Below, piece after piece: positions 15,780 through 25,373 of a DNA stretch of 64,000 bases. A program made the translations under genes and the position numbers. The stretch spans positions 1-64,000 of the forward strand of contig JAUJNG010000018.1 of NCBI GenBank assembly GCA_030448265.1, in the 5' to 3' direction. This stretch comes from Abditibacterium sp. Lineage in GTDB: Bacteria > Armatimonadota > Abditibacteriia > Abditibacteriales > Abditibacteriaceae. Position 1 is the stretch's first letter; each line of letters begins with the position of its first letter. The notes beneath the pieces were generated by a model. It was given only the letters and a program-made list of their open reading frames with translations. It did no database searches and was not told where the DNA came from.

Positions 15780-16793
15780 ATGGCAATTCGAGTCGGTATT
15801 AACGGATTCGGTCGCATTGGCCGCATCACTTTTCGCGCTATTTCCGAGCGCTATGGCGACAGCATTGATGTTGTGGCCGTCAACGATCTCTCCGATCCCA
15901 AAACCAACGCGCATCTTCTCAAGCACGATTCCAACTACGGCCACTTTTCCAAAGCGGTCGAGGTGCAGGAAGACGGTTTCGTCGTCGATGGCGAGAAAGT
16001 GCGCGTTTTCGCGCAGCGCAACCCCGCCGAGATTCCCTGGGGCGATGTCGGCGTCGATTTCGTGGTCGAATCGACCGGCTTTTTCACCGACGCCACCAAA
16101 GCGGCGGCCCACATTCAAGGCGGCGCCAAAAAAGTCATCATTTCCGCGCCCGCCAAAAACGAAGACATCACTCTCGTGTTGGGCGTCAACGCGCATCTTT
16201 ACGACTCCAGCAAACACAACGTCGTGTCCAACGCGAGCTGCACCACCAACGCTCTGGCGCCGATTGCCAAGGTTTTGCTGGACGAATTCGGCATCGAATC
16301 GGGCTTGATGAACACGATTCACTCTTACACCAACGATCAGCGCATCGCCGACCAGGTTCACGAAGACCTGCGCCGCGCCCGCGCCGCCGCCGTTTCGATT
16401 ATTCCCTCGTCAACCGGCGCCGCCAAAGCGATTTCGCTCGTCATTCCCGAACTCGCCGGCAAAATGCACGGTATGTCGCTGCGCGTTCCCTCGCCAACGG
16501 TTTCAATTGTCGATTTAACGGTGAATACCACCCGTTCGGTGACGCCGGAAAGCATCAACGCGGCGTTCCAAAAGCGCGCCGACGACGAAATGAAGGGCAT
16601 TTTGCAGGTCGAAAACGAAGAACTGGTGAGCGTTGATTTCAAAGGCAACCCGCACTCGTCGATTGTCGATGCCAAGCTGACCATGACGATGGGCGACAAA
16701 TTCTGCAAAGTCTTCGCGTGGTATGACAACGAGTGGGGCTACTCCAACCGCGTCGCCGATTTGATCAATTTCATGGCGAGCAAAGGGCTGTAA
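15780..16793 (+). CDS. gap: Glyceraldehyde-3-phosphate dehydrogenase, type I
   Basis: 337 aa, full length. The Rossmann start is [15 protein letters not shown]; the catalytic motif is [12 protein letters not shown]; the C-terminal domain includes [14 protein letters not shown] and [12 protein letters not shown]. It oxidises glyceraldehyde-3-phosphate to 1,3-bisphosphoglycerate with NAD(P) in the cytoplasm. A terminator follows, so it is transcribed apart from pgk (18.7 kb) and tpiA (20.1 kb), which lie on the same strand and are separated by small accessory genes. Confidence 0.98.
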   Translation: MAIRVGINGFGRIGRITFRAISERYGDSIDVVAVNDLSDPKTNAHLLKHDSNYGHFSKAVEVQEDGFVVDGEKVRVFAQRNPAEIPWGDVGVDFVVESTGFFTDATKAAAHIQGGAKKVIISAPAKNEDITLVLGVNAHLYDSSKHNVVSNASCTTNALAPIAKVLLDEFGIESGLMNTIHSYTNDQRIADQVHEDLRRARAAAVSIIPSSTGAAKAISLVIPELAGKMHGMSLRVPSPTVSIVDLTVNTTRSVTPESINAAFQKRADDEMKGILQVENEELVSVDFKGNPHSSIVDAKLTMTMGDKFCKVFAWYDNEWGYSNRVADLINFMASKGL

Positions 16794-16810
16794 AGCTCAT
16801 TCCCCAAAGA

Positions 16811-16845
16811 AAAACGCCGCGATCCCAAAGGTTCGCGGCGTTTTT
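16811..16845. terminator. Bidirectional intrinsic terminator after gap
   Basis: A stem of 12 bp (16811-16822 with 16833-16844) with an A run on the left and T run on the right serves gap on the plus strand and could serve the minus-strand genes from 17.6 kb. Confidence 0.85.
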
Positions 16846-16880
16846 ACTGTTCAAAGTTTTGAGGCTAATTATTCTGGCTT

Positions 16881-16919
16881 GATTCTATCAAGGGATTCTA
16901 TCAAGGGATTCTATCAAGG
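16881..16919. repeat. Three tandem copies of a 13-bp unit
   Basis: The unit gattctatcaagg occurs three times in a row with no divergence, immediately 3' of the minus-strand gene ending at 16924. Probably replication slippage; no function is evident. Confidence 0.9.
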
Positions 16920-16923
16920 ATAG

Positions 16924-17454
16924 TCAGATGTTCAGCGAGAGGGTCAAAGTTTCCAACGGCAAATCGCGCTCACGCTCAAAATGAGGCGAAAATTCGCAGC
17001 GCTTCCCGTCCATCTCGAAGGCAATCGGGCGTTTCCAACTCTCGCTTTGATGGATAAAGTGAGCGCACAAATCGCACCAGATGTAACCAGGTATTTTCAT
17101 TTGTTCTTGCCACTCGCCGCCCACGAAGTAATGAACCACTATACAAACTCCGGCGCGCAAGCGAATTTGGGAGGCGCCATCGCGCACTGCGTAAAGCAAA
17201 AGGGTGTTGGCGATGCGCTCGCTGGGCGTTCCGCCCTCCGCTTCCAGACGAGATTGTCTTGCTTTCTCGCGATTTGCCCATGCGCTCGCCGCAATAGCGA
17301 ATAAACCCGCACCGGCCAATGCAACGCGATTTTTGCGCGCATAACCCGACGCAACGAGCATCAGAATCCCACCAAGTGGAAGAACATCGAAGAATTGTTC
17401 TCGCCGCGCTTCCCACCGCATTCGCCGTTCGTGTTGACGTCGCCAAGCTTGCAT
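16924..17454 (-). CDS. Membrane protein with GspE-N-like C-terminal segment
   Basis: 176 aa. A basic N terminus (MQAWRRQHERRMRWEARREQ, possibly helical) is followed by two hydrophobic segments (about 24-38 and 45-62). The soluble part, LLLYAVRDGASQIRLRAG ... VHYFVGGEWQEQMKIP, resembles the small N-terminal subdomain of GspE/PilB-type ATPases (A..GASDIH, VRYRIDGxxQE), but no Walker ATPase domain follows. The resemblance is visual and moderate. SD aagagg precedes the ATG. It is 12 bases downstream of a 49-aa zinc-ribbon gene, so the two form an operon. Confidence 0.7.
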   Translation of the reverse strand: MQAWRRQHERRMRWEARREQFFDVLPLGGILMLVASGYARKNRVALAGAGLFAIAASAWANREKARQSRLEAEGGTPSERIANTLLLYAVRDGASQIRLRAGVCIVVHYFVGGEWQEQMKIPGYIWCDLCAHFIHQSESWKRPIAFEMDGKRCEFSPHFERERDLPLETLTLSLNI

Positions 17455-17466
17455 CTGCCTCTTGTA

Positions 17467-17616
17467 TTAGGCTTCATCGCTTCCTTCAAGTGGCCCGTAG
17501 CACACCCAACAGATCAACGCTTCGACGGGGTTCGATTCGCCGCATCTCGGACAGAATTTCGAACTGCTTTCGTTGAACGCCAGCACTTCTTCAGGGGTTG
17601 GAAGAGAATCATCCAT
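17467..17616 (-). CDS. Small zinc-ribbon protein (49 aa)
   Basis: Short gene. Translation: MDDSLPTPEEVLAFNESSS, then KFCPRCGESNPVEALICWVC and a tail YGPLEGSDEA. Two CxxC pairs form a zinc ribbon. The stop is 12 bases before the ATG of the membrane protein, so they are probably co-translated partners, possibly a split form of a zinc-ribbon/membrane protein. Upstream is an AT-rich region and a terminator. Confidence 0.68.
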   Translation of the reverse strand: MDDSLPTPEEVLAFNESSSKFCPRCGESNPVEALICWVCYGPLEGSDEA

Positions 17617-17713
17617 GTTTTCCATTTCCAGTCAATACCGCAAAAGCAAAAGGCTGCTTATTTCACAAAATGAAACAAGAAATTTCGTTATTTCATTTTA
17701 GCCCCTAAAATAA

Positions 17714-17748
17714 AATAACGCCGCGAATCCAAAGGTTCGCGGCGTTTT
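17714..17748. terminator. Bidirectional intrinsic terminator
   Basis: An 11-bp stem (17717-17727 with 17736-17746) with flanking A and T runs. It uses the same stem sequence core (acgccgcga) as the terminator after gap. It mainly serves the minus-strand gene ending at 17766. Confidence 0.8.
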
Positions 17749-17765
17749 GCGTTTAACAAATGGTT

Positions 17766-18125
17766 TCACTCCATCTCGTCAGGCTGCGTGAGCGACGCCA
17801 CCACCAGCGCCAAAACCCCGAATCCTAAAAACGTATTGCGCGCCCGCCCATGCGAAGCGAAACCGAGCAAAAACGGCGCGCCCAGCGATAAAATGCCGGT
17901 GAGAGCATCGGCGGCGAGGTGCATTTTGAAGGGCAAAACCCGAATCGCGCCCAGTTCGTAGCGCGTGCAGAGGCTGGTCACAAAAGTGAGCGCGCCCATC
18001 GCGCGGCACAAAATCGTCGCGGTGGGTTGGTCTTGAAATTTGAACAGTTCGGGCGAAGCGGCGATGGCGGCGGCGTAGCCGTAGTCGAGAACGCCGTGCA
18101 TGGGGCGGGAAATGGGTTTGGACAT
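17766..18125 (-). CDS. Small four-helix membrane protein, unknown function
   Basis: 119 aa. The N terminus is SKPISRPMHGVLDYGYAAAI. About four hydrophobic segments include ATILCRAMGALTFVTSLCT, ADALTGILSLGAPFLLG and FLGFGVLALVVASLTQ. This resembles SPW-repeat/vitamin-K-epoxide-sized membrane proteins without their motifs. No Cys pair is present to suggest redox chemistry. It ends with an acidic tail (PDEME). Function unknown; integral inner-membrane protein by topology. Confidence 0.72.
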   Translation of the reverse strand: MSKPISRPMHGVLDYGYAAAIAASPELFKFQDQPTATILCRAMGALTFVTSLCTRYELGAIRVLPFKMHLAADALTGILSLGAPFLLGFASHGRARNTFLGFGVLALVVASLTQPDEME

Positions 18126-18178
18126 GATTAACTCCTGAAAAATTACGACGCAAAGCCGGTGCCGCCGGAGAAAAATTC

Positions 18179-18670
18179 ATGCTCGAACAGCACGCTATCG
18201 AACAGTATTTTTGGGACGAAGCCACCATCAATCAGGTCGCCGCTGTCGCCGCGCGCTTCCCCAATCCGTGCTGTTTGTGCGCGCCGATGGTGGGGCGTGA
18301 ACTCGAAAAACGCGGCCTCGAAACGCGCGTTTTGGACGTGGACGAGCGGTTTGCCGATTTGAAAGGCTTTCGCCGCTTCGATTTATATCGTCCCGCATGG
18401 CTGGGCGAGGAATTCGGCGTCATCGTTTGCGACCCGCCATTTTGGATCGTGTCGCTGTCGCAGCTTTTCACGGCGATTCGGCTTCTGGCACGGCACGATT
18501 ACGCGCAGCCGCTCGCCATTTGCTATCCAACGCGGCGCGGCGCCAGTTTAACCGGCACATTCGCGCGCTTTGGATTGGCGCCGACTGGATTTTTGCCGAA
18601 ATATATCACGGTTCAAGACACCGAGCGCAACCAAATCGAGTTTTTCGCCAACTTCAAGTGGGAAGTGTGA
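18179..18670 (+). CDS. N6-adenine/lysine methyltransferase-like protein (DPPF motif)
   Basis: 163 aa. It begins EQHAIEQYFWDEATINQVA, resembling the QFWY start of the N6-adenine-methylase-like family (PF10237, which includes eukaryotic eEF1A lysine methyltransferases). The catalytic motif is VIVCDPPFW. A short N-terminal cofactor region (CLCAPMVGRELEKRG, VLDVDERF) is compatible with SAM binding. SD ggag lies 8 bases before the ATG. The substrate could be a protein lysine rather than DNA. No restriction enzyme is adjacent. Confidence 0.72.
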   Translation: MLEQHAIEQYFWDEATINQVAAVAARFPNPCCLCAPMVGRELEKRGLETRVLDVDERFADLKGFRRFDLYRPAWLGEEFGVIVCDPPFWIVSLSQLFTAIRLLARHDYAQPLAICYPTRRGASLTGTFARFGLAPTGFLPKYITVQDTERNQIEFFANFKWEV

Positions 18671-18743
18671 TTGGGCTGCCTCGAATTGGAACTTCTGGCG
18701 CCGCGCCAGGACGCCGTTCTAAACTGGCCTCGACTTTTAAACC

Positions 18744-19979
18744 ATGAAAAAAACCATTCACGACATCCCTGTTGAGGGCAAACGCGTTTTGGTGCGCGTC
18801 GATTACAACGTGCCCATCGACGAAAGCGGCCACATCACCGACGACGCGCGCATCCGCGAAACCATTCCCACCCTGCAAACTCTGCTCAACGCGGGCGCCG
18901 CGCTGATTTTGATGGCGCATTTCGGGCGTCCCAAAGGCAAAGTTGACGATTCGATGCGCCTCGCGCCCGTTTCGCAAAAGTTGCAGGAACTGCTGGGCCG
19001 TGACATTCAAACCGCGCGCGATACGGTCGGCCTCGAAGCGACTGCGCTCTCTAAAGCTATTGGCGCCGGACAGGTTTTGCTGCTCGAAAACACCCGTTTT
19101 GAAGCGGGCGAAGAAACCAACGACCCGATTTTGGCCGAAAAACTGGCGAGTTTCGGCGATGTTTATGTCAACGATGCCTTCGGCGCCGCGCACCGCGCTC
19201 ACGCTTCGACCGAGGGCGTGGCGCGCGCTATGAGAGCGCAGGGCAAACCCGCCGTCGCGGGGCTGCTCATGGCGCGCGAACTCGAATTTCTGGGCCAACT
19301 GCTGCAAGATCCGCCGCGCCCCTTCGTGGCAATCCTGGGCGGAGTGAAGGTGAGCGATAAAATCGGCGTGATTCGCAATTTGGAAGAAGTCGCGGACGAA
19401 ATTTTGATCGGGGGCGCCATGAGCTACGCTTTTGAAAAAGCGCAGAATCGAGAAGTTGGCACTTCTTATTTCAAAAGCGAAGACGCCCCGATTGCCGCAG
19501 AACTGCTTCAACTTTTCAAAAACAACGAAGCCGTTTTGCCCGCGCAGGACGCTTGTCGCCTTCATCTCCCCAAAGACTTTTTGGTTGCCGACAAAGACGC
19601 CGAAGACGCGCACATTGAATATGTCGAGGCCGGAGCGATTCCCGCCGACAAAATGGGCATGGACATCGGCCCGAAAACCATCGCCGATTACGTTGCGGTC
19701 ATCGAAAGCGCGAAAACCATTTTGTGGAATGGGCCGATGGGCCGTTTTGAAGTGGCGCCGTTTTCCAAAGGCACACTCGAAATCGCGCGGGCTGTTGGGC
19801 GCGCGACGCAAAAAGGCGCGCTCACCATCATCGGCGGCGGCGACAGCGCGGCGGCGGTCAAACAAATGGGGCTTTCCGAGCAAATGTCGCACGTTTCGAC
19901 CGGCGGCGGCGCGAGTCTGGAGTTTCTCGAAGGCCAGGAACTGCCTGGCGTGGCGGTTTTAGATGACAAGGGGAGTTGA
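18744..19979 (+). CDS. pgk: Phosphoglycerate kinase
   Basis: 411 aa. Starts [20 protein letters not shown] (family RVDFNVP region). It has [41 protein letters not shown] and the C-terminal [13 protein letters not shown] plus [13 protein letters not shown] phosphate-binding loops. It produces ATP from 1,3-bisphosphoglycerate in lower glycolysis. It lies about 140 bases upstream of tpiA, with a hairpin between them. Confidence 0.98.
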   Translation: MKKTIHDIPVEGKRVLVRVDYNVPIDESGHITDDARIRETIPTLQTLLNAGAALILMAHFGRPKGKVDDSMRLAPVSQKLQELLGRDIQTARDTVGLEATALSKAIGAGQVLLLENTRFEAGEETNDPILAEKLASFGDVYVNDAFGAAHRAHASTEGVARAMRAQGKPAVAGLLMARELEFLGQLLQDPPRPFVAILGGVKVSDKIGVIRNLEEVADEILIGGAMSYAFEKAQNREVGTSYFKSEDAPIAAELLQLFKNNEAVLPAQDACRLHLPKDFLVADKDAEDAHIEYVEAGAIPADKMGMDIGPKTIADYVAVIESAKTILWNGPMGRFEVAPFSKGTLEIARAVGRATQKGALTIIGGGDSAAAVKQMGLSEQMSHVSTGGGASLEFLEGQELPGVAVLDDKGS

Positions 19980-20073
19980 ACCGATATTTGAGTTTCCTCT
20001 GGTTCATGGCGATTCTGCGAATTCTGGGCGGACGGCGCTAAATCTTTTGCAAAGCGCGCAAGTGTGATAAAAA

Positions 20074-20106
20074 AAAGGCGACGCTCCATGAGCGTCACCT
20101 TTTTCT
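20074..20106 (+). terminator. Hairpin with T run directly upstream of tpiA
   Basis: A 10-bp stem (20076-20085 with 20091-20100, one G-U-type pair) with an A run before and tttttcttttttc after. It would end the pgk transcript. The tpiA ATG is only about 10 bases past the T run and no Shine-Dalgarno is visible, so the hairpin may instead control tpiA expression. Confidence 0.75.
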
Positions 20107-20116
20107 TTTTTCATTC

Positions 20117-20920
20117 ATGCGAACTCCCATTCTTGCCGGCAACTGGAAACTCAACAAAACCATCGCGGAATCGCGCGAATTCGTGGCCTCATTTACCCCG
20201 CTCGTCCAGGACGTTTCGGGAGTTGACATCGTGCTCTGCCCCGTCTTCACTTCTCTCCACGCGACGCGCGAGGCGATTGGAACAGCGCCCATTGCTCTGG
20301 GCGCGCAGGATATGTATTGGAAAGACGCGGGCGCCTACACCGGCGAGGTTTCCGCCCCGCTTCTCCTCGATGCGGGCGCGAGTTACGTCGTTCTGGGCCA
20401 CTCGGAGCGGCGCGGACGCTTCGGCGTGCCCGAACCCGATCTCGAAGGCCAGGCTGGAGCGGTTTTCGGCGACAGCGACCAATCGGTCAATAAAAAACTC
20501 GGCGCGGCCTTGGCGCACGGTCTGACGCCGATTGTGTGCGTGGGAGAAACTCTCGCCGAGCGTCAAAATGGCCACACCGATGCCGTAGTCGAAAATCAGA
20601 CCGTGATGGCTCTCAACGGCATCGAAAACGGCGACATCGCCAAAATTGTCTTCGCCTACGAACCGGTGTGGGCGATTGGAACCGGCGAGACCTGCGGGGC
20701 CGAGGAAGCCAATCGGGTTTGCGGCGTGATTCGCGCTACCATTGCGACCGGATTTGGAGCCGAAGCGGGCGAGGCGGTGCGGATTCAATACGGCGGCAGC
20801 GTCAAACCCGAAAACGCGGCGCAGCTTTTGAGCTTGCCGCACATCGACGGCGCCCTGGTGGGCGGCGCCAGTTTGAAGGCCGATTCGTTCGCCGCCATCG
20901 TCAAAGCGGCGCTTGCCTGA
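20117..20920 (+). CDS. tpiA: Triosephosphate isomerase
   Basis: 267 aa. TPI signatures: LAGNWKLNKT (catalytic Lys), VLGHSERR (His), FAYEPVWAIGTG (catalytic Glu and loop 6 entry) and IQYGGSVKPENA. It interconverts dihydroxyacetone phosphate and glyceraldehyde-3-phosphate. The ATG directly follows a hairpin/T-run with no clear SD. It clusters with pgk and gap on the same strand. Confidence 0.98.
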   Translation: MRTPILAGNWKLNKTIAESREFVASFTPLVQDVSGVDIVLCPVFTSLHATREAIGTAPIALGAQDMYWKDAGAYTGEVSAPLLLDAGASYVVLGHSERRGRFGVPEPDLEGQAGAVFGDSDQSVNKKLGAALAHGLTPIVCVGETLAERQNGHTDAVVENQTVMALNGIENGDIAKIVFAYEPVWAIGTGETCGAEEANRVCGVIRATIATGFGAEAGEAVRIQYGGSVKPENAAQLLSLPHIDGALVGGASLKADSFAAIVKAALA

Positions 20921-20935
20921 GCGAAACTGCGTCCT

Positions 20936-21409
20936 ATGGCCACTTTACACTGCCAGCACTGCGACGCGAGCATCGATTCCGATGCGCGGCGTCCGCAGTG
21001 CCGCCAGTGCGGGGCGCTCTTTCCCTTTGGGTGCGCCGTATGCGAGTGCAAACTGCGCGGGCCGTTTGCGGTTTTCGACGACGAACGTTATCTCACGCTC
21101 GACGAGGACAACCCCAAACCACTCTGCGCCGACCATTTCCTCCGCAAGTGCCCCGATTGCAGCCAGTGGTTTCGCGCCGATGAAAACGCCGGATTTTTTC
21201 GCTGCCTCTCCTGCGCCGAAAAATCTCAGCGCGTTTCGGTTCCCGAATGGGACGATGGCGGCACGTTCGAACTCGAACCCACGCCCGAACGCGAGAGGCA
21301 CGCCTCGCCCCTGGTGGCTGGCGCCCGTTACGATTTCAACACCCTGGTTCTCGCGGGGGCCGGTTTTGCCTTTGTCGCGCTGGTGAGCTGGTTTTTATTG
21401 GCGCGCTGA
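20936..21409 (+). CDS. Multi-zinc-finger protein with C-terminal membrane anchor
   Basis: 157 aa. It has six CxxC-type pairs in the first 100 residues (HCQHC, CRQCGALFPFGCAVC, KCPDCSQWF, FRCLSC) with a His/Cys-rich middle (PLCADHFLRKC), so it should bind two or three zincs. The end (VLAGAGFAFVALVSWFLLAR) is a single membrane helix, making it a tail-anchored protein with zinc ribbons in the cytoplasm. It begins 15 bases after tpiA and is probably co-transcribed. Function unknown. Confidence 0.75.
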   Translation: MATLHCQHCDASIDSDARRPQCRQCGALFPFGCAVCECKLRGPFAVFDDERYLTLDEDNPKPLCADHFLRKCPDCSQWFRADENAGFFRCLSCAEKSQRVSVPEWDDGGTFELEPTPERERHASPLVAGARYDFNTLVLAGAGFAFVALVSWFLLAR

Positions 21410-21587
21410 GTCCCGCCTCTGTTGCTTATTTGGATAGGCTCTAAGTTCTATCTTTGATTTTCACGCTCGAAAAGCCCCGTTTTTGGGCGATTTCGCCACT
21501 TCAAAACGTTTTGGCTATCCTAATGAGTCACCGATTCGAGCGCATGGCGCGTTGAAATCGGAATTTCTTCGAAGGCTCGTCCCTCTC

Positions 21588-23261
21588 ATGCATCGCAGCC
21601 ATCCCCGCCTTCGCGCCATTTTCGCCGTTGCTCTCGCAGTTGCCGGCGGTGGTGCCTCCCTTGCCCTGGCCATCGAGCGGCCCGCCTCACTCTCGTTCGC
21701 ATCCACCACGTTCATTTCCGACGAAAGACCGCTCGGCGGGCCCGTCGCGCCCCTGGGAAGCCTGGCGCCGCGCATCAATTCCAACGCCGCCGTCAACCCG
21801 TCGGCGGGCGCAACTTCGGAAACGGCCGGCGCGACGACCCAGCCCTCTGTTGCGCTTGGCCCCGTGCCCTACGAACTGAGCCAGATCAAGAGAATCCAGG
21901 TCGGCGGCCAGAGGGTGGAACAGGCCCCGCTTCGCGTCGGCAACCTCGATATTCTGGCGCCCCTTGCCGAGTATTTGCCGCTTCTGGGCGCCTCGCTCAC
22001 GCGCGCCAATCCCGACAACGTGCCTGGCAATCTTTCGATGCCAACGGAGGAGCAGCACTTCCAGATCAATTTGCCCAATGGCCCGCCGATTGTGCTGACC
22101 ATCGGCAAACGCTCGGCGTGGATCGATAATCACGAACAGCCGCTTCGCGCCGAGCCTGCGGTGATTGGACAGCAGATCTATCTGCCGGTTTTTTCCCTCG
22201 CGCCCCTGATGGGCGCCGCCGCGCGCCTCAACGACGAGGGAGCGCTGGTTTTGACGCCCACGATTCAAAGCGTCGAACTTTTCCCCGTCAAAGACACCGT
22301 CGCCGTCACCATCAAAACCTCGGCGCCGGTGCCCGCCGGAACCGCCAGAATCGTCGCGGTGAAAGCGGCGGGGGGCAACGGCCCCAAGGTGTATATCGAC
22401 TTTCCTGGCTATTCGATGGGTTTTGACGCCGGAAACTCGACCATCGAACGCATGGTGGCCTCCGGCGCGGGCGACGTTTTGCGCGCGCGCGCCGGAATGC
22501 CCTCGAAATTTCCCGACACCACGCGCATCGTTCTCGACCTGAAGCGGCCTCGCGTGGGCGTCATGCAGGCCATGCCGGATCAAACTATGTTCGCGCTGGT
22601 TCTGGTCGCGCCTGGACAGGCGCCGCGCGTCGGGGCCACTCCGCCGCCGCCCGAAATCATCCGGATTCCCCCCGACCCGCGCGCTTCCTACAGCGTTCCC
22701 ACTTCGCTGCGCGGCCTCACCATCGTGGTCGATGCCGGACACGGCGGCAGGGATCCTGGCGCACAAAGCCGGCACGCCAATGAAAAATCGCACACCCTCG
22801 ATATTTCGCGCCGGTTGAGAACCCATCTTCAAAATCGCGGCGCCAACGTCCTGATGACCCGCGACGGCGATTACAAACTGGAGTTGCAGCCCCGCGCCGA
22901 CTTCGCCAACTCGCGCCGCGCCGATTTGTTCGTTTCGGTTCACATCAACGCTTCGCTCAGCAAAAGTTCGAGCGGGACACAGACTTTTTACTACAGCGCC
23001 ATTTCGCACGGATTGGCGCGCGAAGTCCAAAAAGAACTCGCCAAAGCGACGGGGCGCCCCAATCGCGGCATTCGGCGGCATCCCTTCTGGGTCGTGCGAA
23101 AAACGTGGATGCCCTCGATTTTGACCGAATCGGCGTTCATTTCCAATCCCACCGAAGAAGCCTTGCTGCGCGCCCCCGCTTACCGCGAGCGCATCGCGCA
23201 GGGCATCGCGCAGGGCATTTCCAACTACATCGCCATCTACGGCAGGGGACGCCGAGGCTGA
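21588..23261 (+). CDS. amiC: N-acetylmuramoyl-L-alanine amidase with stalk and AMIN domains
   Basis: About 557 aa from MHRSHPRLRAIFA, which gives a clean signal peptide (the frame opens at 21483 with no signal). Order: signal (1-28); low-complexity linker; copper-amine-oxidase-N-like stalk domain (about 110-225: IKRIQVGGQRVEQAPLRVGN, then QQIYLPVFSLAPLMGAAARL); AMIN-like domain (about 230-345); amidase_3 catalytic domain (about 375-550) with VVDAGHGGRDPG, SVHINAS and LTESAFISNPTEEALL, carrying the zinc His and catalytic Glu. It cleaves the stem peptide from muramic acid in the periplasm. The GerMN gene follows 21 bases downstream. Confidence 0.93.
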   Translation: MHRSHPRLRAIFAVALAVAGGGASLALAIERPASLSFASTTFISDERPLGGPVAPLGSLAPRINSNAAVNPSAGATSETAGATTQPSVALGPVPYELSQIKRIQVGGQRVEQAPLRVGNLDILAPLAEYLPLLGASLTRANPDNVPGNLSMPTEEQHFQINLPNGPPIVLTIGKRSAWIDNHEQPLRAEPAVIGQQIYLPVFSLAPLMGAAARLNDEGALVLTPTIQSVELFPVKDTVAVTIKTSAPVPAGTARIVAVKAAGGNGPKVYIDFPGYSMGFDAGNSTIERMVASGAGDVLRARAGMPSKFPDTTRIVLDLKRPRVGVMQAMPDQTMFALVLVAPGQAPRVGATPPPPEIIRIPPDPRASYSVPTSLRGLTIVVDAGHGGRDPGAQSRHANEKSHTLDISRRLRTHLQNRGANVLMTRDGDYKLELQPRADFANSRRADLFVSVHINASLSKSSSGTQTFYYSAISHGLAREVQKELAKATGRPNRGIRRHPFWVVRKTWMPSILTESAFISNPTEEALLRAPAYRERIAQGIAQGISNYIAIYGRGRRG

Positions 23262-23282
23262 GCACGCCTGGCCCCAATTCCC

Positions 23283-23813
23283 GTGAAAATTCTCTCTTTT
23301 TCCCGCCGGTTCGCGGCTCTGCTGGCACTTGGAACGATTTTTCTCGCCTCCTGCCGGCCCCGCCAAGACACCCAGCAGGCCGTCGTCACGCCCGCGCCGC
23401 TCAAAGTCATCGACACCATTTTCATTCCTGGCGACGACGACACGCTTCATCCCAAAAAAGTCTCGCGCTCGACCCTCGACACCCAACTGCGAAGCGGCGG
23501 CAACCCGACGCCCGCGCTCGATGAGATCATCAAAACCGCGCCGCAGTGGTTCCCCAAAGGCGCGCGCGTCGAAGATGTCAAAGAGAATTCAGGCGTCGTG
23601 ACGGTTTTGCTCTCGCCCGAATTCGGCAACGAAAAACACTGGTCGAAGGGCGAACGGATCACCGAAATGGCGATTTATTCCCTGGTCAATACGCTCGCCA
23701 AAGACGGCAAAAAAGTCGAATTGACCATTGAGGGCAAGCCGATTGAGACGCTGGGCCAGTTCGACGCCAGCGACCCAATAGAAGCCAACCTCGACCTCAA
23801 CGCCAAAAAATGA
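23283..23813 (+). CDS. GerMN-domain lipoprotein
   Basis: 176 aa, GTG start. Lipobox LASC near residue 24. The GerMN domain (about 40-165) contains VVTVLLSPEFGNEKHWSKGERITEMAIYS and a following LVNTLAKDGKKVELTIEGKP. GerMN domains often occur with AMIN/amidase proteins and are thought to bind peptidoglycan or amidases. It sits directly after the amidase gene and overlaps murI by 4 bases, so it belongs to a cell-wall operon. Confidence 0.85.
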   Translation: MKILSFSRRFAALLALGTIFLASCRPRQDTQQAVVTPAPLKVIDTIFIPGDDDTLHPKKVSRSTLDTQLRSGGNPTPALDEIIKTAPQWFPKGARVEDVKENSGVVTVLLSPEFGNEKHWSKGERITEMAIYSLVNTLAKDGKKVELTIEGKPIETLGQFDASDPIEANLDLNAKK

Positions 23814-24655
23814 GCGCGGAAACCGCCTTGCCGCGTTTAAAAATCGGCATTCGCGATAGCGGCGTGGGCGGCCTCACCGTGGCGCGGCGCGTGCGCGAGG
23901 CGTTGCCCGACGCCGATCTGCTCTATTTCGCCGACACCGCGCACCTTCCCTACGGCGACAAAACGCCCGCAGAAGTGACGCATTACGCGCTCTCGATTTG
24001 CGATTTTCTCCTGGAGCGGGGCGCGCAAATCCTGGTTTTCGCCTGCAACACGACTTCGGCCTACGCCCTTGATGCGGCGCGCGAAAAGTTCTCCGTTCCC
24101 ATTTTCGGCGTGATCGAACCAGGCGCACGCGTCGCGGCGCAGGTTTCGGGGGGAAAAATCGGCGTTCTGGCGACTGCCGCGACGGTGGCAAGCGGCGTTT
24201 ACTCCCGCGAAATCGCGCGTTTCAACTCCGATGTGGAAGTGTGCGAAATTGGCTGTCCGGCGTTCGTGCCGCTCGTCGAGGCCCAGAAAGCCGATTCTCC
24301 CCAAGCCTTCGAAGCGTGCCGCCATTATCTCGCGCCGCTTTTGCGATTCGGCGCCGACACGGTTATTCTGGGCTGCACCCACTACCCGCTTTTGCTGCCC
24401 GCGCTTCAAAAAGCCGCGCCCGACGTGCGATTCATTGATCCGGCGCAGGCGGTGGCGCACGAAGTGGCGGCTCGCCTCGCGCCGCTTCCCCGTCAAGGCG
24501 ATGCCGGAGCCACTTTCTACGTTTCGGGCGAGCGCGAGGGCGTCGAAAACTGGATTCGCGCGCTGCTGTGCATCGAAAATCCCTGCCTGAAAACTGGCCC
24601 CATTTTCGATCTTCGCCACTCCCCTTCTCCCACTCTCCCCTTCTCCCCTTCTTAA
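23810..24655 (+). CDS. murI: Glutamate racemase
   Basis: 281 aa. Signatures: [14 protein letters not shown] (catalytic Asp and Ser), [25 protein letters not shown] (first catalytic Cys) and [14 protein letters not shown] (second Cys). It makes D-glutamate for peptidoglycan in the cytoplasm. ATGA overlap with the GerMN gene. The last about 25 residues (after LLCIENP) are an unusual Ser/Pro-rich tail read from simple sequence and are not part of the fold. Confidence 0.95.
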   Translation: MSAETALPRLKIGIRDSGVGGLTVARRVREALPDADLLYFADTAHLPYGDKTPAEVTHYALSICDFLLERGAQILVFACNTTSAYALDAAREKFSVPIFGVIEPGARVAAQVSGGKIGVLATAATVASGVYSREIARFNSDVEVCEIGCPAFVPLVEAQKADSPQAFEACRHYLAPLLRFGADTVILGCTHYPLLLPALQKAAPDVRFIDPAQAVAHEVAARLAPLPRQGDAGATFYVSGEREGVENWIRALLCIENPCLKTGPIFDLRHSPSPTLPFSPS

Positions 24656-24656
24656 T

Positions 24657-25373
24657 ATGCGTCTCGACTTTCGACAAAACGACCAGCTTCGTCCTCTCAT
24701 CCTCACGCCCGCCTGGGCCAAAAACGCCGACGGCTCGTGCCTCATCGAAATGGGCGACACCAAAGTGATTTGCACCGCAACCCTGGAAACCGGTGTTCCG
24801 ATCTGGCTCAAAGGCGGCGGAAGCGGCTGGGTGACGGCGGAATATGGAATGCTGCCCACCTCGACAAACAAGCGCAAACCGCGCGACGGCGCGCGCGGCA
24901 AAACCGACGGGCGCACGGTTGAGATTCAGCGTCTCATTGGGCGGAGTCTGCGCGCGGGAATTGACTTAAAACTTCTGGGCGAACGCTCCATCACGCTCGA
25001 CTGCGACGTGTTGCAGGCCGATGGCGGCACGCGCTGCGCCGCCATTACGGGCGCCTGGGTCGCGCTCCATTTCGCGCTCGCCAAACTCAAAAACGAGGGT
25101 AAAATTCGCGAAATTCCGCTGCGAAGTTCGGTCGCGGCAGTTTCGGTCGGTATGGTGAATGGCGAGGCGGTTTTAGATTTGAATTACGCCGAAGATTCGC
25201 GCGCGCAGGTCGATATGAACGTGGTAATGACCCAAAATCAACTTATCGAAGTGCAGGCCTCAGGCGAAGGCGCCACCTTTTCGCGTGAGGAACTGGCGCA
25301 ATTGCTCGACCTGGCGCAAGGTGGCATCGAACAATTAGTCAAGGCGCAAAAGGAAGCGATTGCGGGCCAATGA
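24657..25373 (+). CDS. rph: Ribonuclease PH
   Basis: 238 aa, standard length. Starts [14 protein letters not shown]; contains [39 protein letters not shown] and [20 protein letters not shown] with the conserved acidic residues, then [18 protein letters not shown]. It trims tRNA 3' ends by phosphorolysis. It overlaps the XTP pyrophosphatase gene by 4 bases, the usual rph-rdgB pairing. Confidence 0.97.
   Translation: MRLDFRQNDQLRPLILTPAWAKNADGSCLIEMGDTKVICTATLETGVPIWLKGGGSGWVTAEYGMLPTSTNKRKPRDGARGKTDGRTVEIQRLIGRSLRAGIDLKLLGERSITLDCDVLQADGGTRCAAITGAWVALHFALAKLKNEGKIREIPLRSSVAAVSVGMVNGEAVLDLNYAEDSRAQVDMNVVMTQNQLIEVQASGEGATFSREELAQLLDLAQGGIEQLVKAQKEAIAGQ

Noticed and set aside
21687-23486. 599-codon open frame opposite the amidase
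   Set aside because: Shadow of amiC; no recognisable protein features.
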